Source of the DNA: Pseudobutyrivibrio ruminis AD2017
Lineage (GTDB): Bacteria; Bacillota; Clostridia; Lachnospirales; Lachnospiraceae
Reading direction: 5' to 3'
NCBI RefSeq assembly: GCF_000424305.1
Contig: NZ_AUJQ01000005.1
Span: 1 to 64,000, forward strand
DNA length: 64,000 bases
Part shown: positions 7,700-16,582 of the stretch, piece after piece
Layout: each line of letters opens with the position of its first letter
How positions within the stretch are numbered: the first letter of the stretch is position 1
Program-made: the position numbers and the translations under genes
Notes under the pieces: model-generated
What the model was told of the DNA's origin: nothing
The model's database searches: none
Seen by the model: the letters and a program-made list of their open reading frames with translations, nothing else

Positions 7700-8737
7700 T
7701 TATTGTACAGTTCTATTTCCTGCCAATACCTCGTGATAATCCTCAAGGTTCTTTCTAAGAAGGGTTGGGATTTGGAGCTCGTATGGGCAGTGAGTCATGC
7801 ACTTGCCACAGTCAACGCAGTCGTTGATTTTTTCCATTTCGGCCTGCCAGTAGTCGCTTAACCATGAAGCACTAGGGGCGCGGCGAAGCATTAGAGACAT
7901 GCGGTTACACTGGTTGATTTGTATACCAACTGTACATGGCATGCAATATCCGCAGCCTCGACAGAATTCGCCCATAAGCTCTGAGCGTTCTTTATCGATG
8001 AATGCCTTTATTTCATCATCCATTTCTGGAGTGCTATCCATGAATTCTAACCACTCATCTAATTCAGATTCGCGCTGAATTCCCCAGATAGGAACAACTC
8101 CATCAAACTGAGAGACGAAAGCCATAGCAGCCTTTGAATTAGTAATAAGTCCTCCGGCTAAGCCCTTCATGCCGATAAATCCCATGTTGTGTTCGTTACA
8201 AAGCTTGATAAGCTCTATTTCCTTGTCAGTTGCAATGTAGCTCATAGGATATTGTAAGGTCTCGTAAAGACCTGATTCGATAATGTCTCTTGCAACACCC
8301 AGCTTATGAGCAGTGCCTGCAATGTGACGAATCTTGCCCTGGGCTTTGGCTTCAAGCATGCACTCGTACAATCCAGTGCCATCTCCAGGCTTAAAGCATT
8401 CAGGCATCATGTGGAACTGATATATGTCGATGTAATCAGTTTTTAGATTGGTAAGAGAGGTGTCTAAATCCTTCCAAAAATCCTCTGGTGTTTTTGCAGC
8501 AGTCTTTGTGGCGATGATAATATCTTCACGCTTAACATAGCCTGTGCCGAAGGCCTCTCCAAGCTTTATTTCACTGTCAGAATATGCTCTTGCAGTATCA
8601 AAAAATCGCATACCACCGTCGTATGCTTTTCTAAGAATCTTAACCGCCTCATCAACAGATACGCGCTGAATTGGAAGAGCGCCAAATCCGTTCTGAGGAA
8701 CCTTTATGCCAGTACTTCCTAAAATGATTTCCTTCAT
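7700..8737 (-). CDS. Aldo/keto reductase with C-terminal 4Fe-4S ferredoxin domain
   Basis: From MKEIILGSTG onwards the protein is an aldo/keto reductase: Asp/Tyr in FFDTARAYSDSE, Lys in IIATKTAAK and His in IYQFHMM form the catalytic tetrad. The C-terminal part has CRGCGYCMPC and CVDCGKCMTHCP, cysteine clusters for iron-sulfur centres, typical of the anaerobe-type fused reductases. The frame is open further upstream (to 8869), but the start at 8737 has AGGAGG in good position and aligns with the family start, giving 345 residues. It is divergent from the isomerase gene. The substrate is unknown; electrons could come from ferredoxin rather than NADPH. Confidence 0.85.
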   Translation of the reverse strand: MKEIILGSTGIKVPQNGFGALPIQRVSVDEAVKILRKAYDGGMRFFDTARAYSDSEIKLGEAFGTGYVKREDIIIATKTAAKTPEDFWKDLDTSLTNLKTDYIDIYQFHMMPECFKPGDGTGLYECMLEAKAQGKIRHIAGTAHKLGVARDIIESGLYETLQYPMSYIATDKEIELIKLCNEHNMGFIGMKGLAGGLITNSKAAMAFVSQFDGVVPIWGIQRESELDEWLEFMDSTPEMDDEIKAFIDKERSELMGEFCRGCGYCMPCTVGIQINQCNRMSLMLRRAPSASWLSDYWQAEMEKINDCVDCGKCMTHCPYELQIPTLLRKNLEDYHEVLAGNRTVQ

Positions 8738-8897
8738 ATGAAATCCTCCTTTTAAAGATATTATAAGTGAAAGATTGAAATACTCAATGGAAAACTTATT
8801 ATTATTCACAGTCAACAAAGGCGTTGAGTGCACTAAGGGGCAATCGGGGTGGATAAATAATAAAGACAAAAAATTGACATCACATAGTAAAGATTTA

Positions 8898-8969
8898 AAA
8901 GTCTCATAAATATTTTGTTTGATATTATGACATTATCAAATAAAACGTTTATGAGGCTTTATTTTTTGT
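8898..8969 (+). promoter_or_regulatory. 27-bp leader hairpin with U-tract upstream of the isomerase (attenuator-like)
   Basis: Arms 8898-8924 and 8934-8960 pair over 27 positions with only one A-C mismatch and a few G-U pairs around a 9-nt loop (8925-8933). The stem is followed by ATTTTTTG, as in an intrinsic terminator. TTGACA lies at 8874-8879, but no matching -10 is obvious. Because it stands between divergent genes, there is no upstream gene on this strand to terminate; attenuation or a large operator is more likely. The ribosome site of the isomerase follows at about 8989. Confidence 0.6.
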
Positions 8970-9003
8970 AAAAGGAGCCGGTATTTTAAGGAGGGTAATT
9001 AAA

Positions 9004-10488
9004 ATGACAAACATGCCAAATGTAAAAATTGGTGTAGTAGCAGTTTCTCGTGACTGCTTTCCAGAAAGCTTATCAGTAAATAGAAGAAAGGCACTTATCG
9101 AGGCTTATACAAAGAAGTACGGTTCAGAGCACATCTATGAGTGCCCAGTATGTATCGTAGAGAGCGAAATCCACATGGTACAGGCTCTTGAGGATATCAA
9201 GAAAGCTGGATGTAACGCACTTTGCGTATACCTTGGAAACTTTGGTCCAGAAATCTCTGAGACACTTCTTGCTAAGCACTTTGATGGACCTAAGATGTTC
9301 TGTGCAGCAGCTGAGGAGTCAGGCAACAGCTTATTAGATGGCAGAGGAGATGCTTACTGCGGTATGCTTAACGCAAGCTACAACTTACAGCTTCGTAACA
9401 TCAAGGCTTACATACCAGAGTATCCAGTAGGAGATGCTGAGGATTGTGCAGATATGATTCACGATTTCGAGCCAATTGCTCGTGCCGTAATCGCACTTTC
9501 AGACCTTAAGATTATCAGCTTTGGACCACGTCCACTTAACTTCCTTGCTTGCAACGCACCAATCAAGCAGCTTTACAACCTTGGTGTTGAAATCGAGGAG
9601 AACTCAGAACTTGATCTTTTCGAAGCATTCAACAAGCATGAAGGTGATAGCCGTATTCCAGAGGTTGTTGCAGACATGGAGAAGGAGCTTGGCGCTGGTA
9701 ACAAGAAGCCAGAGGTTCTTGCTAAGCTTGCTCAGTACGAGCTTACACTTAAGGATTGGGTAAGAGATCACAAGGGATATCGTAAATACGTAGCAATCGC
9801 TGGCAAGTGCTGGCCTGCATTCCAGACACAGTTTGGTTTTGTTCCTTGCTATGTAAACTCTCGTCTTACAGGTGAAGGAATCCCTGTATCTTGCGAGGTT
9901 GATATCTACGGATGTCTTTCAGAGTTCATCGGTACAGTTGTATCAGAGGATGTTGTTACACTTCTTGATATCAACAACTCAGTACCAAAGGATATGTACA
10001 ACGAGGAAATCAAGGGTAAGACAAACTACACACTTGAGGATACATTCATGGGATTCCACTGCGGAAATACATGCTCTAAGAAGCTTGCATTCTGCGAGAT
10101 GAGAAACCAGAAGATTATGGCTCGTTCACTTCCAGTAGAAGTTACAAACGGAACACTTGAAGGCGATATCGCTCCAGGTGAAATCACATTCTACAGACTT
10201 CAGTCTACAGCTGACAACATCCTTCGTGCTTATATTGCACAGGGCGAGGTTCTTCCAGTTGCAACTAAGTCATTCGGTTCAATCGGTGTATTCGCTATTC
10301 CTGAAATGGGACGCTTCTATCGTCACTGGTTAATCGAGAAGGGATTCCCACATCACGGAGCTGTTGCATTCGGACACTTTGGAAAGGCTCTCTTTGAGGT
10401 ATTCAAGTACATTGGAGTAGAGGTTGATGAAATCGGATACAACCAGCCTGCAGGCGTACGTTACCCTACAGAGAATCCTTGGAGATAA
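9004..10488 (+). CDS. FucI/AraA-family sugar isomerase
   Basis: The 494-residue protein has the L-fucose/L-arabinose isomerase fold: the N-terminal VKIGVVAVSRDCF start, an EPIARAVIALSDLKIISFGPRP region, and a C-terminal metal-site region with GFHCGNTCSKKL. It converts an aldose to a ketose (fucose to fuculose, arabinose to ribulose, or a related pentose). It is followed by a xylulokinase-like kinase and a CUT2 pentose transporter, so a pentose is the likely substrate; no xylA-type xylose isomerase is present in the window. AGGAGGG precedes ATG 9004. Codon use is strongly optimised (many C-ending codons), suggesting high expression. Confidence 0.75.
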   Translation: MTNMPNVKIGVVAVSRDCFPESLSVNRRKALIEAYTKKYGSEHIYECPVCIVESEIHMVQALEDIKKAGCNALCVYLGNFGPEISETLLAKHFDGPKMFCAAAEESGNSLLDGRGDAYCGMLNASYNLQLRNIKAYIPEYPVGDAEDCADMIHDFEPIARAVIALSDLKIISFGPRPLNFLACNAPIKQLYNLGVEIEENSELDLFEAFNKHEGDSRIPEVVADMEKELGAGNKKPEVLAKLAQYELTLKDWVRDHKGYRKYVAIAGKCWPAFQTQFGFVPCYVNSRLTGEGIPVSCEVDIYGCLSEFIGTVVSEDVVTLLDINNSVPKDMYNEEIKGKTNYTLEDTFMGFHCGNTCSKKLAFCEMRNQKIMARSLPVEVTNGTLEGDIAPGEITFYRLQSTADNILRAYIAQGEVLPVATKSFGSIGVFAIPEMGRFYRHWLIEKGFPHHGAVAFGHFGKALFEVFKYIGVEVDEIGYNQPAGVRYPTENPWR

Positions 10489-10494
10489 TTTATG

Positions 10495-10610
10495 GCTTCC
10501 CCTTGAGGGGAAGCTGTCACCGCAGGTGACTGATGAGGTGTTGTAACTATAGGCGCCCCTCATCCACCGCTAGCGCGGTCTCCCTTCCCCCTTAGGGGGA
10601 AGGCTTTTTT
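10495..10610 (+). repeat. Multi-stem palindromic intergenic element with terminator tail
   Basis: Five adjacent inverted pairs: GCTTCCCC/GGGGAAGC (10495-10514), GTCACC/GGTGAC (10516-10530), GATGAGG/CCTCATC (10532-10538 and 10558-10564), CCGC/GCGG (10567-10578) and CCTTCCCCC/GGGGGAAGG (10583-10603) followed by CTTTTTT. The GATGAGG pair closes a branched structure. It lies between the isomerase and kinase genes. Related CCTTCCCC hairpins recur at 33829, 38668 and 60104. Probably a REP-like element also acting as terminator. Confidence 0.7.
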
Positions 10611-10627
10611 ATAAAGGAGAAAATATT

Positions 10628-12085
10628 ATGTATTATATTGGTGTAGATCTTGGTACATCAGCCGTAAAGCTTCTTCTTATGGAAGGCAACGGCGATATCA
10701 AGAAAATCGTTTCAAAAGAATACGCGCTAAGCTTCCCACATCCAGGTTGGTCTGAGCAGAAGCCAGAGGACTGGTGGACTCAGGTAGTAGCTGGTATTAA
10801 GGAGCTTACTTCAGAGGTTGATAAGGCACAGGTTGCCGGTATTTCATTCGGTGGACAGATGCACGGTCTTGTAACACTTGATGCTGATGATAATGTTATC
10901 CGTCCAGCTATCCTTTGGAATGACGGACGTACAGGGAAAGAGACTGAATATCTTAACAACGTAATTGGAAAGGATAAGCTTTCTCAGTACACAGCAAACA
11001 TCGCATTCGCTGGTTTCACAGCTCCAAAGATTCTTTGGATGCAGGAGAACGAGCCAGAACTTTGGGCAAAGGTTGCAAAGATTATGCTTCCTAAGGATTA
11101 CATTGCTTACAAACTTTCTGGAAGCTTCTGTACAGATTATTCAGATGCCAGCGGTATGCTTCTTTTAGATGTTAAGAACCGTTGCTGGAGCAAGGAAATG
11201 ATGGACATCTGCCACGTTTCAGCGGCTCAGCTTCCAAAGCTTTATGAAAGCTACGAAGTAGTAGGAACAATCAAGCCAGAAGTAGCTTCAGAGCTCGGCT
11301 TTACAAATGATGTTAAGATTATCGCAGGTGCTGGCGACAATGCTGCAGCAGCTGTTGGTACTGGTACAGTAGGAGAGGGCAAGTGCAACCTTTCAATCGG
11401 TACATCTGGTACAATCTTCATCTCTAGCAAGAACTTTACAGTAGACCCTGCAAACGCACTTCACTCATTTGACCACGCTGATGGTGGCTATCACCTTATG
11501 GGATGTATGCTTTCAGCTGCATCTTGCAACAAGTGGTGGATGGATGAAATCCTTAAGACTAAGGATTACCCAGCAGAGCAGGCAGGCATCAAGAATCTTG
11601 GTGAGAACCGTGTATTCTACCTTCCATACCTTATGGGAGAGCGTAGCCCACACAACAATCCAGATGCACGTGCTATGTTCATTGGTATGTCTATGGACAC
11701 AACTCGTGAGGATATGACACAGGCTGTTCTTGAAGGTGTTGCTTTCGGTCTTCGTGATTCACTTGAAGTTGCTAGAAGCCAGGGAATTAAGATTGAGCGT
11801 TCTAAGATTTGCGGCGGTGGTGCAAAGAGCCCATTATGGCAGCAGATTATCGCTTCAGTTATGAACCTTAAGCTTGATATCCTTGAAAATGAGGAAGGAC
11901 CAGGACTTGGTGGTGCTATTCTTGCAGCAGTAGGATGCGGAGAGTATGCATCAGTAGAAGAGGCTTGCGAAAAGCTTGTAAAGGTTAAGACTACAGTTGA
12001 GCCTGATCCAGAATTAATTCGTAAATACGAAGAGAGATATCAGGAGTTCAAGAAGCTTTACCCTACAGTAAAGAGCTTATTCTAA
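10628..12085 (+). CDS. xylB: FGGY-family sugar kinase, xylulokinase-like
   Basis: This 485-residue kinase phosphorylates a ketopentose, most likely D-xylulose, feeding the pentose phosphate pathway. FGGY features seen: YYIGVDLGTSAVKLLL (phosphate-1 loop), SFGGQMHGLV, ILWNDGRT, GAGDNAAAAVGTG, and the CGGGAKSPLWQQ segment near residue 395. The length is normal for XylB. AGGAG precedes ATG 10628 by 8 nt. It follows the isomerase across a 139-nt gap filled by a palindromic element with a terminator tail, so the kinase may be partly uncoupled from the isomerase. Ribulokinase is excluded by length and motifs, but L-fuculokinase-like activity cannot be. Confidence 0.85.
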   Translation: MYYIGVDLGTSAVKLLLMEGNGDIKKIVSKEYALSFPHPGWSEQKPEDWWTQVVAGIKELTSEVDKAQVAGISFGGQMHGLVTLDADDNVIRPAILWNDGRTGKETEYLNNVIGKDKLSQYTANIAFAGFTAPKILWMQENEPELWAKVAKIMLPKDYIAYKLSGSFCTDYSDASGMLLLDVKNRCWSKEMMDICHVSAAQLPKLYESYEVVGTIKPEVASELGFTNDVKIIAGAGDNAAAAVGTGTVGEGKCNLSIGTSGTIFISSKNFTVDPANALHSFDHADGGYHLMGCMLSAASCNKWWMDEILKTKDYPAEQAGIKNLGENRVFYLPYLMGERSPHNNPDARAMFIGMSMDTTREDMTQAVLEGVAFGLRDSLEVARSQGIKIERSKICGGGAKSPLWQQIIASVMNLKLDILENEEGPGLGGAILAAVGCGEYASVEEACEKLVKVKTTVEPDPELIRKYEERYQEFKKLYPTVKSLF

Positions 12086-12124
12086 TTTTTAAAGTGTAAA
12101 TTAAAATAGAATTCTAAAATAAAA

Positions 12125-12166
12125 AGGTTCTGTGACCAGAAATAATTGGCCACAGAATCTTTTTTT
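12125..12166 (+). terminator. Terminator of the kinase gene
   Basis: AGGTTCTGTGACC (12125-12137) and GGCCACAGAATCT (12148-12160) pair with two imperfections; TTTTTT follows. Confidence 0.8.
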
Positions 12167-12231
12167 CTAAAGTATCTGAGTGAAAAAGTCAATAGCATAT
12201 TTTTGTTATAGCAATAGCAAAAATATACTAA

Positions 12232-12311
12232 TTGAGCATTTTGGTGATTATCCTCCCCCGAAATGCTCAAATAATCATTTACTAAAACCTTTAAACTCCC
12301 CAAATGATGAT
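12232..12311 (+). other. Two hairpins with C-rich loops (possible small RNA)
   Basis: TTGAGCATTT/AAATGCTCAA (12232-12241, 12261-12270) exposes a loop with CCTCCCCC; ATAATCATTT/AAATGATGAT (12271-12280, 12302-12311, one mismatch) exposes a loop ending CTCCCC. Both loops are complementary to ribosome-binding sites. There is no clear promoter or U-tract. The rest of 12167-12511 is AT-rich with no gene. Confidence 0.35.
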
Positions 12312-12460
12312 TAGGTTACATGAAAATACTCATATAATGTCGCAAAATATTGATAATTGTCTGCTTTTTACAAAATATTCGAAGGAAAATCACTAAGATT
12401 CACAAAAATCAAATAATTTTGTCAATTATATTGACCGAAGCCCACTCATGAATTAATGTG

Positions 12461-12473
12461 TTAACAACGTTAA
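12461..12473. promoter_or_regulatory. Palindrome upstream of the ROK regulator
   Basis: TTAAC-AAC-GTTAA is a perfect palindrome about 40 bp before the start codon and could be the autoregulatory operator. The assignment is inference from position. Confidence 0.35.
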
Positions 12474-12511
12474 GTAATTAACTCTTGAAATACAATTTCT
12501 GGAGAGAAGGT

Positions 12512-13729
12512 ATGGACAAAATAAAAGAGGTAGCGGGGAACAATACAAACGATTTAGTGGAAATGAATCGTTCAGCTATTGTTAGAATACTCCAACAGAC
12601 TGATGGTTGTTCGAGGGCAGATATAGCAAAAATGACCGGTCTTACGCAAGCATCCGTCACAAAAATTGTTGCAGTTCTCATTGAAATGGGAATTGTTTCT
12701 GAAGTGGGATTTGTCAGGGGCAATGGCAATCGTCGGTCCATTGGGCTTAGACTAAATGCAGAAGAGAATCTGGTTATTGGGGTAAAGTTTTCAAGGCACG
12801 TTTTTTCAATAGGGGTTTTTGATATTTGTGGAAAAAATTACACGAAGCAGGAAACAGAATTTGGTTTAGATGAATTTGCAGAAGATGTTTTAGCTGAAAT
12901 GAAAAAACAAATTCATGAACTGCTTAATAAATACAAAAACATTGTTGCAATTGGAATGGCAGTACCTGGGCCTTATTTAAGAAAAGAAGGTCGAATAGCC
13001 ATGGTTACAAGGATGCCAAGCTGGCATGATGTAAATTTTATCGATGAGTTCCAAAACGAATTTGATAAGCCATTTTTTATCGAGCAGGATGCTAATGCGG
13101 GTGCACTTGCTGAATGGTGGTTTGGAAATCATGGAAGACCATTAAATTCACTTACCTACTTCCTTGTGGGAGAGGGGGTTGGTTCAGGGATAGTTGATCA
13201 CGACAGATTGTTGCTTGGAAATTTAGGCATAGCAAGTGAGATAGGACACGTCAGTATAGATGTAAAGGGACCAGCCTGTGAGTGTGGTAACAGAGGCTGT
13301 TTGGAGCTGTATTGTTCAGCCACAGCCATGCTGAAGAAAGCCAAAAAGCTTCTTCCTGAAATTTTTCAGGAGGAAATCACAAATAGATGGGAAGCATGCA
13401 ATAAAGTTTTTATTGCTGCAAAGGAGGGTAATGAAAAAGCTCTCAAATTGGTAGATGAAATAGCTGAGTACATAGGCTACGGATGTGTAACTTTAATTAA
13501 TAGTTATGATCCAGAAATTATTGTCATTGGTGACAGCATTTCACAGGGGGGAAGTCTTCTACTTCCAACAATAAACAGGATTGTGAAGGAGAGGATTTTA
13601 CCAGAAATCAGCAGTAGGGTGCAGATAAAAATATCAGAGCTTACAATCGACCCTACACTTTACGGTGCAGCTGCAATAGCAACTGACAAAATGCTTAGGA
13701 AACCAAGCGAGTATCTAGTTAGAAAATAG
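12512..13729 (+). CDS. ROK-family transcriptional repressor (XylR-like)
   Basis: An N-terminal winged helix (about residues 15-65, SRADIAKMTGLTQASVTKIV) is joined to a ROK sugar-kinase-like domain with GMAVPGPYL, EQDANAGALAEWW, GEGVGSGIV and the zinc-binding CECGNRGCLE. Such proteins repress pentose or hexose genes and release DNA on binding the sugar. ATG 12512 is chosen because GGAGAGAAGG ends just before it; a TTG 27 nt upstream is also in frame. It precedes the ABC transporter genes by 38 nt and likely forms one operon with them, regulating isomerase, kinase and transporter. Confidence 0.85.
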   Translation: MDKIKEVAGNNTNDLVEMNRSAIVRILQQTDGCSRADIAKMTGLTQASVTKIVAVLIEMGIVSEVGFVRGNGNRRSIGLRLNAEENLVIGVKFSRHVFSIGVFDICGKNYTKQETEFGLDEFAEDVLAEMKKQIHELLNKYKNIVAIGMAVPGPYLRKEGRIAMVTRMPSWHDVNFIDEFQNEFDKPFFIEQDANAGALAEWWFGNHGRPLNSLTYFLVGEGVGSGIVDHDRLLLGNLGIASEIGHVSIDVKGPACECGNRGCLELYCSATAMLKKAKKLLPEIFQEEITNRWEACNKVFIAAKEGNEKALKLVDEIAEYIGYGCVTLINSYDPEIIVIGDSISQGGSLLLPTINRIVKERILPEISSRVQIKISELTIDPTLYGAAAIATDKMLRKPSEYLVRK

Positions 13730-13767
13730 AGCTTGTTTTAGGTAATAAAAGGGAGGAAGTATTAACT

Positions 13768-15306
13768 ATGGAAGGCAATTCTTATATCCTTCAGATGCAG
13801 GGGATTACAAAAGAATTTCCAGGTGTACGAGCGTTGGATGATGTAAATCTCAATGTTCACACAGGCTCCATTCACGCGATATGCGGAGAAAACGGAGCAG
13901 GAAAATCCACGCTGATGAAGGTTCTGTCAGGTGTTTACCCATATGGTACCTACGATGGGCAAATCATATATATGGGCCAGGAAATGAAATTCAAAAACAT
14001 CAAAGAATCCGAAAATGCAGGCATTGCAATCATTCATCAGGAATTGACAATGATTCCTGAGCTCTCAATTACTGAGAACATTTTTATGGGAAATGAAATT
14101 ACTCATAAGGGATTGATTGACTGGGCAGAGGAGAGATCTAGAACAAGTGAAATCCTCAAAAAAGTTGGACTTACAATTAACCCGGATACATTAATCAAGC
14201 ACCTTGGTGTAGGGCAACAGCAGTTGGTAGAAATTGCAAAGGCCTTATCAAAAAACGTAAAGCTTTTGATTTTGGATGAGCCAACATCAGCATTGAATGA
14301 AGCAGATTCAGCAAATCTATTAGAGTTGATGAAGGGGCTAAGAGATAAGGGAATCACATGTATTATGATTTCCCACAAATTAAACGAAATAGCAGAGGTA
14401 TCTGATGCGGTAACAGTTATTCGTGACGGACACACAGTGGAAAGCTATGATGTGGAAGCCGGCAAGGTTGACGAGGATCAAATCATAAAATCCATGGTTG
14501 GTCGTTCAATCGAAAATAGATATCCAGAACACACACCAAAGATTGGTGATGTTATTTTTGAAGTAGATAACTGGTGTATCGAGGACCCTGAGGTGGCTGG
14601 CAGAATGGTTTGCAAGAATGCAAGCTTTAACGTAAGAGCTGGTGAAATCGTTGGATTTGCAGGCCTTATGGGTGCAGGCAGAACCGAGCTAATGCGTTCT
14701 ATTTTTGGAAGAAATTATGGGATTTATAAAAGCGGAGATGTAAAAATAAAGGGACGTAAGGTGAAGCTTACCTCTGTTGAGCAGGCAATAAAAAACGGAA
14801 TTGCATATGTTCCTGAGGATAGAAAAAATCTAGGTCTTAATCTGCTGGATTCCATCCGAAAAACTGTTGTTTCAGCTGACTTAGACAAGATTACAAGAAG
14901 TGGTCTTTTAAGCCTGGATATGGAGCAGTCAGCAGCGGAGGAATATAGACAATCACTTAAGATAAAGACTTCAAGTATTGATGTTGGAGTAACCACTCTT
15001 TCAGGTGGAAATCAGCAGAAGGTAGTCCTTTCAAAATGGATGTTTACCGAGCCTGATATTCTGATTTTGGATGAGCCTACACGAGGAATTGACGTAGGAG
15101 CAAAATACGAAATCTACAAGCTTATTCATCAGCTGGCTGATCAGGGAAAAGCGGTAATTCTAGTATCTTCAGAGCTTCCAGAGCTACTTGGAATGGCAGA
15201 TAGAATTTACACACTTTTCGAGGGAGCAATCACAGGTGAGATGATGAGCTATGAAGCAAATCAGGAAAGCTTGATGAAGAAAATGACAATCACATCAAAC
15301 ACATAA
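13768..15306 (+). CDS. mmsA: CUT2 sugar ABC transporter, double ATPase (MmsA/GguA-like)
   Basis: A 512-residue protein with two nucleotide-binding domains, energising pentose/monosaccharide import. The first has Walker A GENGAGKST, the atypical signature LGVGQQQLVEIAK and Walker B LLILDEPTSAL. The second has a degenerate Walker A (GLMGAGRTE), LSGGNQQKVVLSKW and ILILDEPTRGID. This asymmetry is normal for RbsA/XylG/MmsA proteins, where only some sites hydrolyse ATP. The sequence resembles the 'multiple monosaccharide' subgroup (EGNSYILQMQGITKEFPGVRALDD). Operon with ROK gene and permease. Confidence 0.9.
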   Translation: MEGNSYILQMQGITKEFPGVRALDDVNLNVHTGSIHAICGENGAGKSTLMKVLSGVYPYGTYDGQIIYMGQEMKFKNIKESENAGIAIIHQELTMIPELSITENIFMGNEITHKGLIDWAEERSRTSEILKKVGLTINPDTLIKHLGVGQQQLVEIAKALSKNVKLLILDEPTSALNEADSANLLELMKGLRDKGITCIMISHKLNEIAEVSDAVTVIRDGHTVESYDVEAGKVDEDQIIKSMVGRSIENRYPEHTPKIGDVIFEVDNWCIEDPEVAGRMVCKNASFNVRAGEIVGFAGLMGAGRTELMRSIFGRNYGIYKSGDVKIKGRKVKLTSVEQAIKNGIAYVPEDRKNLGLNLLDSIRKTVVSADLDKITRSGLLSLDMEQSAAEEYRQSLKIKTSSIDVGVTTLSGGNQQKVVLSKWMFTEPDILILDEPTRGIDVGAKYEIYKLIHQLADQGKAVILVSSELPELLGMADRIYTLFEGAITGEMMSYEANQESLMKKMTITSNT

Positions 15307-15357
15307 CTACGTACAAAAGACACGATAGTTTGATATTTTGAAAGGAAGGATAGATTT

Positions 15358-16560
15358 ATGAAATATATAAAACAGGTATTAGGCGGAGATCTTCGCCAAT
15401 ACACAATGGTAGTTGCGTTAGGCTTATTGATACTTATTTTTAATGTAATATCAGATGGAAGAATGCTTACATCATCAAACTTCCAGAATCTTTTATCTGG
15501 TAACGCATACGTCCTTGTGCTTGCACTTGGAATGCTTATGGTAATCGTAATTGGTCAAATTGATTTGTCAGTTGGTTCTGTGGCGGGCTTCGCCGGAATG
15601 GTAATGGCACTGGTGGCAAAAAACTATAATGTACCTTGGTGGGTAGCGGTTCTTATTGCTCTTGCTATTGGTATTTTAGCTGGTGCTTGGCATGGTTTCT
15701 TCCTGTCACAGCTTGGAATACCAGGCTTCATCACAACACTTGGTGGCATGATGATTTTCCGCGGCGGAGTTATTTGGATTTCACGTTCAATCTCAGTTCC
15801 AGCTCCAGAAGAGCTTAAATGGTTCGGCGCTGGTTACTTACCAGAATGGGGACCTACATTTACAGGAATGAACAATTCTACACTCCTTCTTGGAATTATT
15901 GGCATTGTATGCTATGCAGTAGCACAGATTCGTAAATACAATAGCTCAAAGAATAGTGCCGTAGGTGCAACCCCACTTTGGGCAGTAGTCACAAGAATCG
16001 TTCTTATGACAGTACTTATCGGATATTTTACATACCTTTTTGGTTCAGGAAGAGTAGGAACATCATTCCCTGTACCAGGACTTATCCTTTTACTATTAAC
16101 AATTATTTACCACATCATTACACAGCGTACAAAGTTTGGTCGACACGTATATGCGGTTGGAGGTAACAAGGCTGCAGCAGCTTTATCTGGTGTAAATGTA
16201 AAGAGAACATATTTCCTTACAATGATGAACATGTCATTCCTTGCAGCAGTTGCAGGTATCCTTTTCGTAGGACGTTCAACAGCAGCAGGCCCTGCAGATG
16301 GTACTTCATGGGAGATGGATGCTATCGCTTCTGTATTCATCGGTGGTGCAGCAGTATCAGGTGGTGTAGGTACAATTCTTGCTACTATCGTTGGTGGTAT
16401 GGTAATGGCAGTACTTAACAACGGACTTATGCTTATGGGTGTTGGTGCCGATAAGACACAGGTTATTAAGGGCTTCGTACTTCTTGCAGCAGTAGCATTT
16501 GATGTATATAACAAAAAGACTGGGAAGAGTTCTATCATAGGTAGAATTCTTTCAAAATAA
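15358..16560 (+). CDS. mmsB: CUT2 sugar ABC transporter permease (MmsB/GguB-like)
   Basis: A hydrophobic 400-residue integral membrane protein with about ten transmembrane segments. The BPD_transp_2 family features seen are ALGMLMVIVIGQIDLSVGSVAGF, GIPGFITTLGGMMIFRG and AVGGNKAAAALSGVN. It forms the sugar channel with the double ATPase encoded 51 nt upstream and receives sugar from the lipoprotein encoded 22 nt downstream. The length of ~400 fits GguB/MmsB rather than RbsC (~320). AAGGAAGG precedes ATG 15358. Confidence 0.9.
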   Translation: MKYIKQVLGGDLRQYTMVVALGLLILIFNVISDGRMLTSSNFQNLLSGNAYVLVLALGMLMVIVIGQIDLSVGSVAGFAGMVMALVAKNYNVPWWVAVLIALAIGILAGAWHGFFLSQLGIPGFITTLGGMMIFRGGVIWISRSISVPAPEELKWFGAGYLPEWGPTFTGMNNSTLLLGIIGIVCYAVAQIRKYNSSKNSAVGATPLWAVVTRIVLMTVLIGYFTYLFGSGRVGTSFPVPGLILLLLTIIYHIITQRTKFGRHVYAVGGNKAAAALSGVNVKRTYFLTMMNMSFLAAVAGILFVGRSTAAGPADGTSWEMDAIASVFIGGAAVSGGVGTILATIVGGMVMAVLNNGLMLMGVGADKTQVIKGFVLLAAVAFDVYNKKTGKSSIIGRILSK

Positions 16561-16582
16561 AAAAATTAGGAGGATGTATTTT

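Noticed and set aside
7700-8869. N-terminal extension of the aldo/keto reductase up to 8869
   Set aside because: The extra 44 residues have no family similarity, while 8737 has an AGGAGG site at the right distance.
16107-16538. 143-codon minus-strand frame inside the sugar permease gene
   Set aside because: It is a shadow of the hydrophobic, codon-biased permease frame; no ribosome site or motif.
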